Below, piece after piece: positions 12,701-25,704 of a stretch of DNA of 64,000 bases. The DNA lies in assembly GCF_000499845.2 (NCBI RefSeq), contig NC_023751.2:34284309-34348308 (forward strand), read 5' to 3'. The DNA comes from Phaseolus vulgaris. Taxonomy: Eukaryota; Streptophyta; Magnoliopsida; Fabales; Fabaceae. The translations under genes were made by a program, and so were the position numbers. Under the pieces are notes generated by a model. The model made no database searches, was not told where the DNA came from, and was given only the letters and a program-made list of their open reading frames with translations. Each line of letters opens with the position of its first letter. Position 1 is the stretch's first letter.

Positions 12701-15700
12701 AATTATAAAAACAATTTTCTGTTAAAAATGTTTTGAATTAATTAATAATTAACAACCTAATTGGTCAATGAGTAAGTGAATGACCTCTTTGGTGTAAGAA
12801 TGTTAAATCTTTCACATTTTGTAAACCAATCCTTCTTTAACTAATATTTTTACCATGAATTTCCTTCTTCAGTTTTTCCCAAACAGATTTGAAGAAAACA
12901 ATTAGTGATATGCTTGTTAGCATACATAAATATATAGATGAGCATGAAATTTGGAGTTATTGAAGTTGAACAATGAATGATTTTAAAGATTGTTGTACAC
13001 TTTATGGTCTAAACAAATTTCTCCAAATAGAAAGAGGCGTACTCAACTGATTTTATCCAATCTAGCACCTTTCACTATGGCATACCTAATGTTAGATGTT
13101 AAATGACTCTTAGGTTGCTTCTGCAAAAGCATTAAGCCCTAGAAAGAGAAATGATGCAAAAGAGGGGGGAGGGTTGAGAACTAAAATTTCTTTCGATTTG
13201 AAGCACTTACCTTCAATGTCTCACAATTATCCGGGTATACCTCCAGGACCTTTTCAAAGTTTGAGAGTGCACTTTTAAAATCTCCCAACTTTACCTGCAC
13301 TTGTCCCAGACCTGGAAGCAATAAAAATTAAAACAGTGAACAATGTCGAAGCAATGTTGTCAAAATGAAGATTCATATAGGACCGGGAAGGGGTGAAAGA
13401 TAGTTAGTTGCAGGATTGTAACATAGATAGTAAGAATCTACTAAAGTGGAAAATTAAACACAAACTAATTTACAGAAAATATCATAGATACTGAAAATAA
13501 CTTCTAAATCACGTCATCAAACAAAAGCGTAACACCCACTACTACAAATGGTCATATTATTTGCATAAAATGACTTTTTCAAAAGTCATAACACAAACAC
13601 AAAAGAAAATAGTCCAACTGTCCAATTATAGAATCAAGAATAACAGTCATTCACAAGTTACATTTTTCAATTACTGAAACATGAGACCTAATCATACCAC
13701 AAAACCAATAACCAAAACATGATTGGATGTTAAAGAACACAATAAACATCAGCTATTAAAGTGTCAATAGGCAGGTACAGAATCAGTATATCTGCTAACC
13801 ATGTAAGCAATGAAGATTTTACAGCATTGGCTTTCATATCTAATAATTGTGCATTCAAAGTTGCAGAAATGGTAGAGTTTCAAATATTATGGACCAACTG
13901 ACCATAATAAGGAAATACAAATTCATGGGGCTTGTTGACTTCCTTGACAGATGCCATGTAATACACCCCAGCTTTGTCATAGTCTCCCTGTGGTGAGAAG
14001 AAAAAAATCAGTGCCATCAGCAATATTACAGCTTAAAGGTTGGAATGCCAAAAAGAACAAAGAGATAGTGGGGCTTGTGAACCTTTTCAGAATCATTCTT
14101 AAAACACAAGAAACTCAAGAATAGGGTTGTAGAAAATAAAAGAGAAAAGGTAAGTCATTGTTTGAAAAAGAAAAACATGGATCTGTAACCATTTATTGCA
14201 GATGTATCATCATAGGGCTGATGGATCATCTATTTTGCAAGAGAGCATAATAAAGGTTGGATGGAAGGAGGATGCTATTCAATGTCTACCACACTAGATA
14301 AAGAGAGACTTTCTATGAATGTCACAACCGAACACAGTATATAAGGTTTTGAATACATGTTAATGAGAAAAAAGAGACTGTTTTAGAAACCAATCCTTAT
14401 TTATTATGCTTACTATCCTTCTATCTTCAATCTATGACAAGAAGAATGAGAATGGTATTGGTATATCTCTTTCCATGCAAAGTTATTTCTTGAGGATTGG
14501 TAGCGAGTGTTATGAATGAAACAAACAAATGCAATTAGTGAATAATCACGTAAAGATAGAACACTAGAATATGTGGAATAGCAGAAGTTTTAAACTCATA
14601 ACTTAGTTGATTACAAAATATTCTCCTACGCTACCAGAGCTGAGGCTCCTTTGAGAGCACTCGGTCAAAAATCAGACCACTAACATGATTCTCAACTAGT
14701 CCCCTATACCTTCCATATGGGAGACTTACTTGGACATGGACCTAAATGTTGACCCATTTACACCCTCTATGTCATCCAGCCTAAGATTTCCATCAAGTAC
14801 AGTTCAATAAATTTATGACCAAATATATAGATGCACATAGAGGACTAGAGCATCGCTTCATATTGGAACTTAAACATCCCTTCAACCTCCGACACAGTTC
14901 AACCAAACATATATACCCAGTAAAGTTTCAGAACAAAATTGTCAAAGGAAAATGAAAAAATAAGCTACAGACCTTGCTATGATATGAGCGTGCTAAATTA
15001 TAGTATGAGTGAGACTTTGTTGGCCCATGATTGGTAACAGCCAATGCAGTTTCAGTCAGTTGCTCAACTAAAAAATGTTGACCAGTGAAGAAGAAATGAT
15101 TTGCAAGATAATTCAGAGCCATTGCACAATATGGGTATATCTCAAATGCCCTCTGCATTTTAACCATTCCCTTTCTGATTCCAATAGCTGTTTCATGTTA
15201 TACAGTATCAGAATATGTCCACTAAATGAGAAGCTAATGGCAATTAACAAATATGTATGAAGTGTATAAGAAAATGATAAAAGAAGAAAAGGTGAACCTT
15301 CATTAGTGCGCAAGTCCATTATTGCAAGGGCAACTAGAGCCTCAACATTTTCTGGATCTAGCTGAAGCAAATAAAATCACGAAGCATATAAACATCAGGA
15401 GCACTAAAATAATAAAATGGTTGAACCACTAGTTATTAAAAGATTCACTTGCATGTAAAACAATAGTTATTAAAAGATTCACTTGCATGTAAAACTCGCT
15501 CAAATGCCTGCTGAGCCTTTTCAAATTGACCTAATTTGTAGCGACATAGACCTATGCCAAGTCTCACAGCTGCCGGGCAATTGGGAAACACTTGCAATGC
15601 TCTCTTCAGGTTTGCAAATCAAATAAAAAAAGGTGGTGTTAAGATGTGTCCAACGTACAGAAGAACTGTCACAATTCAAGTAATAAGCCAGGTGTAATAA

Positions 15701-18700
15701 CAGTATTTGGTTTCTACAACCTTTATTACATTCATACGTTCAATATTTGTTTCCATAACTTAAAGAAATCAGTCATTAAAATAAAATATCTACCCACAGA
15801 ATTTAATACCATTCATATAATTCATTGACACTATAGCTTAAACATGACAAGTTACAATAATCCCAAGACTATCCCCAATCCACTTGAATTTTACATGCAT
15901 GTTGCTGAAATTATATGTTAAGAGAAGGGGTTCACAGAAATTAAATCCAATCAAAGCTAGTGTGTGCCACAATGATCTAGTTCCAAAGGGTTATTACTTG
16001 AAGAATAAGTAAAAAGGAGTTTTGAATATTACTTTTTGTAATACCAATTGTACAAAGGAAGTTACATTGCGTAGACATAATCTAATAAATATAATAACTA
16101 TTTGCACACATTAGAGCTAAATTTCATGAAACAAATCTGCCAGAAACAAATCAGTTGCACTTACAAAGTAAAGAAAAAAATAAAAGGAATATTTTGTCCC
16201 AAATAGTATAATCTACAACAATACTCAGCATATTAATGTAAATCCTCAATGACGATAAAGATGTCAACGAACATACATAAATGTTGGACATATCTAAATT
16301 GTTAATCATACATAACTTCTCAACAGCAAAGAATATGGCCATACTACCAACCTTATACAAATCAAGTGAATCCGAGTATCGTCCACGGTTGAACTCAACA
16401 CATGCCTGTAGATATTCAGTAGAGATATTATAAGAAATACAGTACGTATGATGAAACCTAAAACTGGCTCCAGGTTTTAGTATTCACATTCAGAAAACAA
16501 ACAGAATAATAGATAAACAGTATATGACAGCATGCGCTTTTCAAGTTTTGAGTAAAAATGCGGCAGATGTAGATTCCTCGCATGTAGTGACCAACAAATA
16601 TAGATATTTGCCGAAAAGTTTGTAGCAATGTAATAAGAATACAATATGCAATAAGATTTGAGACAAACCAGCACAATTGACCTTGAAATTAGAATTATTG
16701 AGCAATTACGAGAAAGAAGTTTTAGAAAATATATTTCCTGTTCATTCTAGAGTAAACATTTTACACTCCTTCCACATTTTGGGATTATACCAGAAACAAT
16801 TGAAATTATGTCCAAAATAGGAGGAAAAAGAAAATACAACTACAAGAAATTAAAAATTGCATCAGCTAAGAGAATCCTCCACTCTCTAAAGAGAAGTCAC
16901 GGGAGCCACAAAGACAAATCTCATGAAAAAAATTAAAGAACAACAGGATCTCACGAGATAAAGACAAAAGGATCAAATTTGAAAAATAAGCCACGAGAAA
17001 CACCTATTCAATGTTGAGACTGTTTGGTAAAAAAAAATTGTTCAAATAAAAAATAGTGAATGAAGAGAAGACAACTTGGAACCATCTCACAACTCTTAAA
17101 ATTATGTGTTAAAATCAGAAATGCTAAATTTTTTTCTGTGAGAACACAAACTTAATATATCTACTATTATACCTGGCCCAAAAGAGCAGGAACATTATCA
17201 CGGACTCCATCTAACACAATCTTAAATGCAGCAGATGCCTGTTCTACTTCACCCTTTGCTAGCAAAAGCTGACCTGTGAGAATTAACCAAAACATTAATT
17301 TTGTTAAGTATCTAGAGTACATGATACATTCTTCTTGACTACATATGGCAAACATTTTGTTCATAAATCTAGATTCTCTTAACTTTAAAACATATATAAT
17401 GTAAAAACTATACCATCATGGACAAAAATTACAAAATAATCCCTGAATTTATCTCGAACATCAATCATGTTTCAGCTGTAAACCCAAAAATACAGGAATT
17501 TCTAAACAGTCAATATGTCAAAAATATACACAAGATTGTGATCAAGAAAACCATATGATGAGATATAAAACATGATCAAACGAAAATCCTTTCACAATTT
17601 AAAAAAAATTCTAAAAAAATTCTAAAAAAATTGAGTTTTATGAATGTTGTCTCAAAATGGATATTGGATATTTTGCTAGGATGTCAACAGGCTACCTAAG
17701 ATATTGCTATAACTCAATCCAAGATAAACAGATACAAATTTCAATGTTGTAAAATTACTGATCACAATCTAATTTCAATTAGACATACTTAACATAAAAC
17801 ATAAGCAAATTTATGCATTCACCTTTCCCAACCCAAGTGGAGGGCTCATGCATGTCAATCCTAGATGCTTTATTGTAGTACTGTGTTGCCAAAATAAAAT
17901 GCTCCTCCTTTTCTCGTTGTTTTGTCTCTATTTTTCCAAGGTAGCTATAGTAAGCTCCAAGAGCATTTAAGATAGCAATCCTCTCATATCTAACATCAGC
18001 ATAGTAGTCATCAATTTCTGCAAAATGCATTGAAAACAATCAAGAAGGTTAAATTTACTAAATTCATCAATCAATAAGATTAATAGGCCAAATCCATACA
18101 GAAGATTTGTACCAAAAATCTATGAAGAAAGTATACCTGGACTGGATCCTTCCTCCAAAATCTGGCGAAATTGATCAATTTTTCCCTGCTTGAAGTACTC
18201 CCTCTGCACCATGATATTAGAAGTTCAGTTGAATACAATTATTATCCAAGCAAAGAAAACAAATAAATAATGTGCAACCTGTATGTTTAAATAGGGGATG
18301 TAGTATGTATAAAACTACAGTCGCAGTAGAAATGATGTTATGAGTAAATAGTAGGCTCACTAATAGTGTAAATAAAGGGGGTTCTACACAGTCAGTTAAT
18401 AAAAAATGACTATGTCTGCAAATTGTAAATTTTTTCACACAGGGAGCATCGAAAATAAACTGCTCATGCTTTTCCATATAGAAATTATTGTTTCCAGGCC
18501 TTACAATGTCAAATGCAAACCATAGTAATAATGAATAGGTAAAATGGTAATATATCAATTGAGTACATGGACAGATTGAATGATTTTTCTGGTAGAACGA
18601 TCAAATATAGAGTTTTTCGTGATTGATAAAATTAGAGCTCTCAAGAGTTTTATATTATTTCTCCTTTGTCATGTGGATGTATTGTAATGATACACCATAT

Positions 18701-19037
18701 GCTATTTTATGTATTAAAACTAATTTTATGCATTGAAACTAATAAGTTAATTTGACAAAAAACAAATGTCAATCACCAACTATCATGAACTTTAACTTGC
18801 TACAAAAAAAATCAGAAAAACAAGCAAAACGGCGTAATCACATGTAGTTGCAACTCATAAATAAACGCAATGGGAAATTGAAAGCGCGAAACGAACCGCA
18901 ATGATGAGCCAGAGATCGAGAGGGGCTTGTTCAGCCTTGAGGATGTCGAGGATGTCGGAGGCGTCACGCGGAAGCTGATCGAGAGCAACCCTAACCTCCT
19001 CCTCCGAATTCTGCACCGGTATGTACACTGACGCCAT
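6779..19037 (-). CDS. CTR9: CTR9 subunit of the Paf1 complex (VIP6/ELF8 type)
   Basis: TPR scaffold of the nuclear Paf1 complex, which travels with RNA polymerase II and supports histone H2B ubiquitination and H3K4/K36 methylation; the Arabidopsis homologue VIP6/ELF8 maintains FLC expression. Twenty-four exons, 5' to 3' on the minus strand: 19037-18897, 18203-18137, 18017-17823, 17273-17173, 16405-16352, 15603-15487, 15361-15298, 15187-14973, 13987-13903, 13311-13211, 12487-12395, 11879-11811, 11694-11602, 11503-11240, 11083-11003, 10922-10764, 10560-10465, 9457-9356, 9271-9164, 9054-8830, 7904-7638, 7530-7459, 7355-7065, 6967-6779. The sum is 3,249 nt, or 1,082 residues plus TGA, close to the ~1,090 of Arabidopsis. 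It starts MASVYIPVQN; TPR repeats fill about residues 90-780, a charged helical arm follows (about 820-930), then a Lys-rich cluster (about 948-963) and an acidic tail. All introns are GT-AG except intron 6, which is probably GC-AG. Confidence 0.95.
15362..15486 (-). other. CTR9 intron 6, probable GC-AG intron
   Basis: Exon 6 reads GAG CGA GTT TTA CAT then GCAAGTGAAT; exon 7 starts after TTTGCTTCAG with CTA GAT CCA. Using the GC donor gives E-R-V-L-H-L-D-P, keeping the conserved TPR L-D-P. The competing GT donor lies 4 nt further into the intron, and with a TAG acceptor 4 nt further downstream it also keeps frame but changes the residues to H-A-N-P. The GC-AG choice uses the first CAG acceptor and the conserved protein, so I prefer it. 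Confidence 0.65.
15431..15495 (-). repeat. 31-bp direct duplication across the CTR9 exon 6 donor site
   Basis: Two identical 31-nt copies at 15431-15461 and 15465-15495 are separated by 3 nt. The gene-proximal copy contains the last 9 nt of exon 6 and the first 22 nt of intron 6, so the donor site exists twice. Use of the second donor would add 34 nt and shift the frame. Confidence 0.9.
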
Positions 19038-19260
19038 TGATTTCCCAACGCCGCTTCAAAACAATTGCGGAGTGTTGAACCCTAACGAACGGTCTTAGAT
19101 TTCTTGAGTTCGTGACAGAGGAAACACCCTCACACGCCACAACAGAACGCGCAATAAACCCCTCTTTGCTTTGCGCATGAACTCTCAGAAGTATCTTCTG
19201 AGACTCAATGACGAGCTCGATTCGAAACGATATTCAAATTCAAGAATTTCTTTCAGAAGA
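19038..19260 (-). promoter_or_regulatory. CTR9 5' UTR and core promoter region
   Basis: This stretch directly upstream of the CTR9 start codon is clearly richer in G+C than the surrounding DNA and drops abruptly to AT-rich DNA at about 19260. No TATA box is convincing, which fits a broadly expressed housekeeping gene. Confidence 0.4.
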
Positions 19261-20744
19261 AAACAGTTCCTTATATACTGTAATCATATTTTCAAGTAAG
19301 ATAGAGCATATAACAAATATTTAAAACATATTATCTTTTTAGATTAGATTTAAACTGATTCATTGTGTTATAAAATACTGAATCTAGTTATTTATATTTT
19401 AAAAATAAATATTTTTGTTTATTTTATACAATTAAAACTATAATAAATATTTTTTAATATGAAAATCATATTATAATAAATATGTAAACTTTCACGTGTG
19501 TAAAATTAAAATTAAAATAATTGTCTTAACTAATCGGTCCTTTAAGAGTTTTTCTTTAACTAGGATGATATATGGAGTTTACAAAATATATATTAAATTT
19601 GAGATAAACTCAATATATAAAAATATTAATAATCGGTAAATATTTTAAGCTTAAATTACATTTTAAATTTATATGATTTATTTAATTTTAAATTGCATTT
19701 TCAATAGGCAATAATATTTATTTAACTCGGTAACAAAAATAAATACTATTATTATAAACAATATTTTAAATTATAAATATTACAAAAAATATATTAATGG
19801 ATAATTATTATAAAAAATTGTCAACATACTCTTACCATTATTTTTATTGCATGTATAGTATTCCATAGTTGTATTAAATTATGTATGTTTTAAAATTTAA
19901 ATTATATTGTAGCAATAATATATATAGTATTGCTTCGTATAAAATATTCAATATTTTAACTTATTTTATCTACAATATTCAATTCTTTTACCAAATTATG
20001 TATACGTTTTATAACTTGAATTATATTATATCAGTAATATATAATATAGTTCATATAAAATATTGAACAGATACAAGAAATAGTTTCATCCTTTTTTTCA
20101 AAATTATCATAAATTCTCTAGAAAATGTTAAACTTAAAAATGCAGTGTCTTAAACTGAAAACGTAAACATGTAATGAAAAAAAGGAAATTTCATTTAATT
20201 TTGTAAATTTTAGTTTGATTGATTTTAATTTTATAGATTTTAGTTTAATGGAATTTAGTTTAATAGATTTTAAATTAAATTTAATAAATAGATAAATTTA
20301 AATTGATAGACTTTTTATTTTATATTATTTAAGTGGGCTTTTTATAGTTGGATATAGACCTAAATAAATAACTTATTTTGTAAATCAGACTCAACCTATT
20401 TAAAATACGTGTTTTACGAACAAGATTAATCTACTTACCCCTCCTAATTGAAATTTATGCCCGTAAACTTGATTTATATTGTAATAAAAAGTGAGAGTTC
20501 AAATTTAATTATTTGAATTTATATAACTTTCTCTTCTGAGTCACATTTGTAAGACCAAGTTATATTAAACTACCCTTATTAATTTAAAAATTAGATTTTT
20601 TTAAAAAAATCATACAAAATATTATATATATATATATAATTAAAAGATAAACATTTTAAATGAAATTTGAAATGAATAATAAATATATTCTTATATATTT
20701 ATATATGTATAACTTCTTCCTCATTATTATTCAAACTCTTATAA
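19261..20744. other. AT-rich intergenic DNA
   Basis: Very AT-rich, with a short (TA)n run near 20623-20638. I see no gene or recognisable transposon here. Confidence 0.5.
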
Positions 20745-22045
20745 TATCGTGATTTTATCCTCTTGTTCTCTTTTCTTCCAAGTCCATGTATCCTCCTCTA
20801 AATTCTTTGTTATTCCTTTTATAGTTTTCATTAGCGGTATATTTGGTTTCTTCTCCCATTCAAATTTGTTTCTTCTCCACTCCAACTTTCACTCTCAATT
20901 ATGTTTTTGCCACCTACCTAACTCATTTATTGTTTTATCCTTATCATGTAAAACATCATATAACTTAGTAAAACTTTTCTTAAATGGTACCTATGTAACC
21001 GATTATCATCCCATAACTTAATAGTATCTCCTTTACCAATCTTCCACCCAATATTATTGTTGAACCAATTACCATTGTTGTTTTTTCCACATACTTTCCT
21101 CAAATCTCTCCACTAAATTGACTCCCCTATTGTATTTTCATTCATTTCTAGATTCCTAAAACTCATACTTAAATTCTATAACATTTTCACCCCTAACATC
21201 CATTTTCACTTTGCTAAGAGAGTTATACTAAATGTATCAATGTCATTGATTCTTTTTTTTTTTCAACACAAAAAAATGAATTAAAAGGGATACTTCAGGG
21301 GTATCTCATGCCCTTATACAAATACCAAAATCACACCACCCAACATCCTATTCCATAAGAGCTTTACAATCTTCAAAATGTTTAAGATCAAGGCTAAACA
21401 AAACCTATAACAAATATGGGCCTAAGCTTCACAAGGACAGTCACCACTCCCTTACAAAAACAGAATTATGCATCAAAACCTGCTTAGATACTAAACCAAT
21501 GCAAACCTTCATTTCCTAGATAAGCTTACCTTAAGCGTTGCAAGTCTTGTTATCATCATGCATTTTCCAGCCTTAACTTTCCATTTTGTTCTTCCTTATG
21601 ATGAATTTTCTAACCTTATGATGAATGTCCTTGATTCCTAATCCTCCCATATCCCTATCTTTACTTAGATCCTCCCACTTTATCCAAGCTATTTTATTTT
21701 CCTCATCCCCATAAAATTTTCTTTGTAGTTTCACTATCTCTTTACTTACCAACCTTGATATTTTAAAAAAGGAAAGATAGAATAGTGGTATAGCAGACAA
21801 AATAGATTTTATAAAACACACTTTTCCTGCAAATGATAAGATTATTCTCTTCCACTTAGACAATTTCTTCCAAATACCATTTAGAACTTAATCCCAAAAC
21901 TGATACTTTTTAGGGTTCCCTCCCACTAGCATACCTAGATATTTAAAAGGAATATTCATTTGATTACAATTGAAAATATTAGAAAAGTTACTCACCTCAT
22001 CACCCTCAATCCCAACACCTCAGATAATGCTTTTATGCATAAAAT
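20745..22045 (-). mobile_element. Degenerate L1-type LINE, interrupted by another LINE
   Basis: Minus-strand translation gives the C-terminal part of a plant L1 reverse transcriptase ORF: a GMLVGG-like motif near 21900, then WKRIILSFAGKVCFIKS, PLFYLSFFK and GGLGIKD around 21863-21640. The thread breaks there and resumes at 21252 with GI-DIDTF-I-LLAKWKW, then the W-RDLRKVCG and DTWTW blocks down to about 20750. Several stops and shifts show it is dead. Both ends are truncated. Confidence 0.75.
21253..21623 (-). mobile_element. 5'-truncated LINE 3' end inserted in the older LINE
   Basis: A 371-bp minus-strand fragment ends in a poly-A tail (T run at 21253 onward on the + strand) preceded by the tail signature ACCCCTGAAGTATCCC found at other LINE ends here. 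It is flanked by a 14-bp direct repeat, AATGTCATTGATTC at 21239-21252 and AATGTCCTTGATTC at 21624-21637 (one mismatch), which lies inside the coding sequence of the host LINE. Confidence 0.8.
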
Positions 22046-22489
22046 ATTTGTAGAAATTCTTATATATTTTTTCTAAATTTTGTTTTATTTATTTGTGTAT
22101 ATGTAAAATTAACTAATATACATTTAAATAATGATCAATATGATAAAATGTATTTAGTACTTATATTAAAATCGAATTTATAACTAACCAAACTTTGACA
22201 GTTTGTTAATGACTACGTAGATAATTAGTATTAAAATCATTGTTATTTCATCTCAAATTTGATGAGGAATGACAAGAGTTTAGTAGTCCAACATGTACCA
22301 TATGATAATCTTAGAATTTGACAAACAAGAAACTCATTCACAATTTTTTTTAATATCATTCCTCATATGAGGCCAATAACTATGGTTCTAACCCCTGCAT
22401 GTCCACCAATTTTAGAATTATGAAACTCCAACATCACATGTTCTAACAATTATATAACTTCAAGTAATACAACTCTATTTTTGAACAAC

Positions 22490-24690
22490 AACAACCTCTC
22501 ATGAACACTATATTTTCTTGAAAGCAATTTTTCCAAAAACCGTTCCTGATAGAGTTTAAGCCATTTGTCATCTTGTTTGTGTGAATTTAATTAACCGAGT
22601 AGAGTAATTAGCAATTATAGGTTCAGAGAAAGCCATAAACAAAATTCTTGAAAGAGCATAAGCTAGAACATTTTCCTTATAAGGATTGTATTAGATGGAG
22701 AAATCAAATGGAATTTGGAAATTTGGAATTGTTAAGACTAAAGCAGAAGTCATGGCTTGTTTCAGTTGATTAAAAGTAGCAAAAGCTAGTGAAGTTCAAT
22801 GAAAATAGTCTTGCTTAAGTACATATTTTAAAGGGGGAATGCGTGTGCTGATAAGTTGCCTAATTTAGAATTTATTCATAGAGAATCATTTCATTGGTAT
22901 AATAGAATCCCAGCTAGTTTGTTATTAGAATTCTTTATGAATAGTTATAATCTACCTATGTATCGTTCTTGTTAACATATTAGTTTTGGTTTAGTCCTTC
23001 CATATTTTTGTATTTTTATTTTTTAATAATATTTTTTTTCATGTAATGACAGATTATTGTTGTTACTTGAGGTGTCAGCCTAGCTGAGATGTCAAATTGC
23101 ATAGTGATGCCTAACATGAAAACTTTTTATAAAAAAAGTATATATTTTAAAGGTGTTGCAATTTGAGCATAAGACTTGAAAAATCTTCTATACTAGTGAG
23201 TGAGTTTAAGAAATCCCCTTAATTGTTTGATGTTACAAGGTTGGGACCAAAGTTGAACAACTTCTAATTTAGAACTATCCATGGCAACACCATCATGCTT
23301 CTAATATCATGAATATGAGCACGATCAGGTGAAACATTAGCATCTCCCTACAAGATAGTAAACTTACTATTCCACAAGAATTTCAGTCGTAATACAACAT
23401 ATATGATGCCTCATAGTCTTCAACCAGATAGCCTCAAAATCAAATCATCACTAGAAATAGGTAACAAGAACATTGGAAATTTACATGTTTTCCCTTGAAC
23501 TTGCAATGTAAGATCCTATATATAACCCCATCAGTAGTCAAATAGTTCCCATTGCCAACCATTACTTTAAATAAGGAAGCAGGTTCAAGAGGTAACTTAA
23601 AAAACTTAGAATAGAAACTTAAAACATGAATAGAAATTATCAGAACTCCCCATCAACTAGAATAGAAACTGACATTTTATCAATATATGCCATAAATTGT
23701 ACAGTACCAACTTCAACCTCTCCTTTCAATGTATTTAAAGATAAATGATCATCAACATCATGCCCTCAATTTCAGTAACAGATTTGGACTCATTAGCAAC
23801 AATGTTATCACACTCCTCCACTTCTAAGTGTTAAAACATGAATTGTCTCTTTGGACATCTATGATTAAAGGTAAATTTTTCATCACAAAAATAACATAAA
23901 CCTTTTTTTCTCTTAGGAACTAGGTAAAAGTGCAGGTAAATTTGTCTGTGATGCAGCGTTAGCTTGCACATAATAGTTGTGAGTAGTTGAAGAAATATGA
24001 GTATCTAGTAGCATAATTATTAGTAACGATTTTAGGCACAGGTAGATACCTTTCTTCAAACAACTTAGCTAAAGCTACAACCTTAACAAGGTTAGAGGAG
24101 ACATAACAAGAACATCAAAATGCAAAAATTCCAACGAAATATCCTTGATCGGAAGAGAAGCATTCACCGAAATACCTTTTTGGAAATTGTTCAAAGAACT
24201 TCCATGAAAGTGAGAATTGTTCTGCAAAAAGTAAAGCCAAAGAAGCCTGAATCTATTCCATACGAATATTTTGCTCCTGATCTGCATGCATGTTCACCGC
24301 CGTTTGCAATTTTTGCAATCTGTGTTCTCAGTCATGGAAGCCAAGAAAACCACCAAAGAAAATGTATAGAACTTTTATTGAATATGCTAGAATTGTTCAG
24401 ATTCAACAAAACGAAGTACAATTGATAACAACAAGAAGAGATACGTCAGATAATTTCCAGAACTCGCAGCACGTATTAGAATTTGAGAATCGAAAAATTG
24501 AAAACTTATCAGTGAAAAGAGAATTAGAGAATTTGAATGAAAAGAGTATATCAGAGAGAATTGTTCATAATCCCTTCATTTACCGTTATTATGAACTAAA
24601 GTTCGAGAATAGTATCGCTACGTCTATCAGGTATTATCGTTTTGGAGGTTGGTGTTTTGTACCTTTAAAGGTTGATGTTTTGTCATGATT
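22490..24690 (-). mobile_element. Degenerate Ty3/gypsy retrotransposon internal region
   Basis: Read on the minus strand from right to left there is gag-like sequence (24690-23900), a zinc knuckle beginning CYFCDEKF and ending HRCPKRQF near 23840-23900, a protease-like block (LVDG) around 23650-23720, and then the end of reverse transcriptase (GVAMDSSKL, QLRGFLKLTH, YRRFFKSYAQIATPLK) at 23300-23150. After a LINE insertion the tail LKQAMTSALVLTIPNFQIPF resumes at 22810-22700. Most of the RT is deleted and stops are frequent. No LTRs were found. Confidence 0.75.
22834..23135 (+). mobile_element. LINE 3' end inserted in the gypsy remnant
   Basis: About 302 bp, near-identical in layout to the last 300 bp of the LINE ending at 37730, running from the AATGC-TGTGCTGATAAG motif (RNase H end) to a short A tail. 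It is flanked by 17-bp direct repeats, AAGTACATATTTTAAAG at 22817-22833 and AAGTATATATTTTAAAG at 23136-23152. The gypsy RT reading resumes on either side. Confidence 0.85.
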
Positions 24691-24699
24691 TTGTCTTTA

Positions 24700-25310
24700 A
24701 AAACGTCTAGGTAAATTGAAGAAGAAAAACTTTTGATTTCGATTTTTTAGTGATATAAGACTATATTAACAATATCAAAACAATAGTTTTCTATCTTTTC
24801 ACCCTCCATCGTTGAATCATTTGTAAGGTGTTCTTATGTGCCAACCAATTGTTCCTTCCTCGTACACATTACATGCACGCATGATTGTTGGTAGAACATG
24901 TTGCATAAGAAAACAAGATACAAAAGTTCCAATCGTGACTGTTGAAAAAATTCTCATTATTTTTTACCAGCGAAAATATAGATGTTATGAAGTGTTTGCA
25001 ATTTTTTATTATGTTACTTTAATTTCTTTTATAAATATAAAGTAGACGAAACATAAAAAGAATTTACCATTTTTATTTTCTATAAAAGTATATTATCAAA
25101 CTATACTATCATATAAGTGTACTGTTTAACCCGCGAAGAAAAATAACATCATCTTATATCAATAGTAAAATCTATGTTTTGTAACTAAATCAAACATTAA
25201 TTAAACACTAAGAGGAATGGAGAGGTAATACACCCACATAAAAGACTTAATACTAATATATTTATTAGGTATTTACATGTTTATTATTACCTCACGAATA
25301 TTTAATATAT
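24700..25310. other. Intergenic DNA
   Basis: AT-rich sequence with no supported gene. It may include the outer, unrecognisable part of the neighbouring gypsy remnant. Confidence 0.4.
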
Positions 25311-25596
25311 TATAACAAAATTATTAAATAAAAATTAATTATAAACAAAATAATTAGTTACGTTGATTAAATTAAATATAATTTACATACTAAAATAAGT
25401 ATTGGTATTTAAAGTAAATTTTGTTAGTTAATTAAATATCAAACTAGAAAGTAGTTAATAAATTTTATTAATAATAAAAATTACTTTAGATACTAATAAC
25501 TTTTTTAGTCTTTAAAATAATATCTAATTTAGTTAATATAGTAACTAATTTTTTTTTCTTTACAATTGGTTTCTATTTAATGATTTACTTGTCTTG
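25311..25596. mobile_element. CACTA-ended MITE, degenerate copy
   Basis: It shares the family body (TAATTAGTTAC, TAGTTAATAAA, CTAATTTAGTTA blocks) and the mirrored ends, but the outer CACTA bases have decayed. No clean target duplication is visible. Confidence 0.6.
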
Positions 25597-25704
25597 TTGG
25601 TGGGTTCTTAAAAAATATTTTAGAATGTTAATTATTTTATAAATCTACAAAAATTTGGAGATGTCAAATACATAGACTATAATTGAATTAAAAATATATA
25701 TTTT

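Noticed and set aside
15483..15486. GTGAAT donor for CTR9 intron 6
   Set aside because: In frame only with a TAG acceptor 4 nt downstream of the first CAG, and it loses the conserved L-D of the TPR. Kept as an alternative, not as the main model.
24120..24688. Two overlapping + strand open frames of about 100 and 130 codons
   Set aside because: They are antisense to the gag region of a minus-strand gypsy element and have no similarity to known proteins that I can see.
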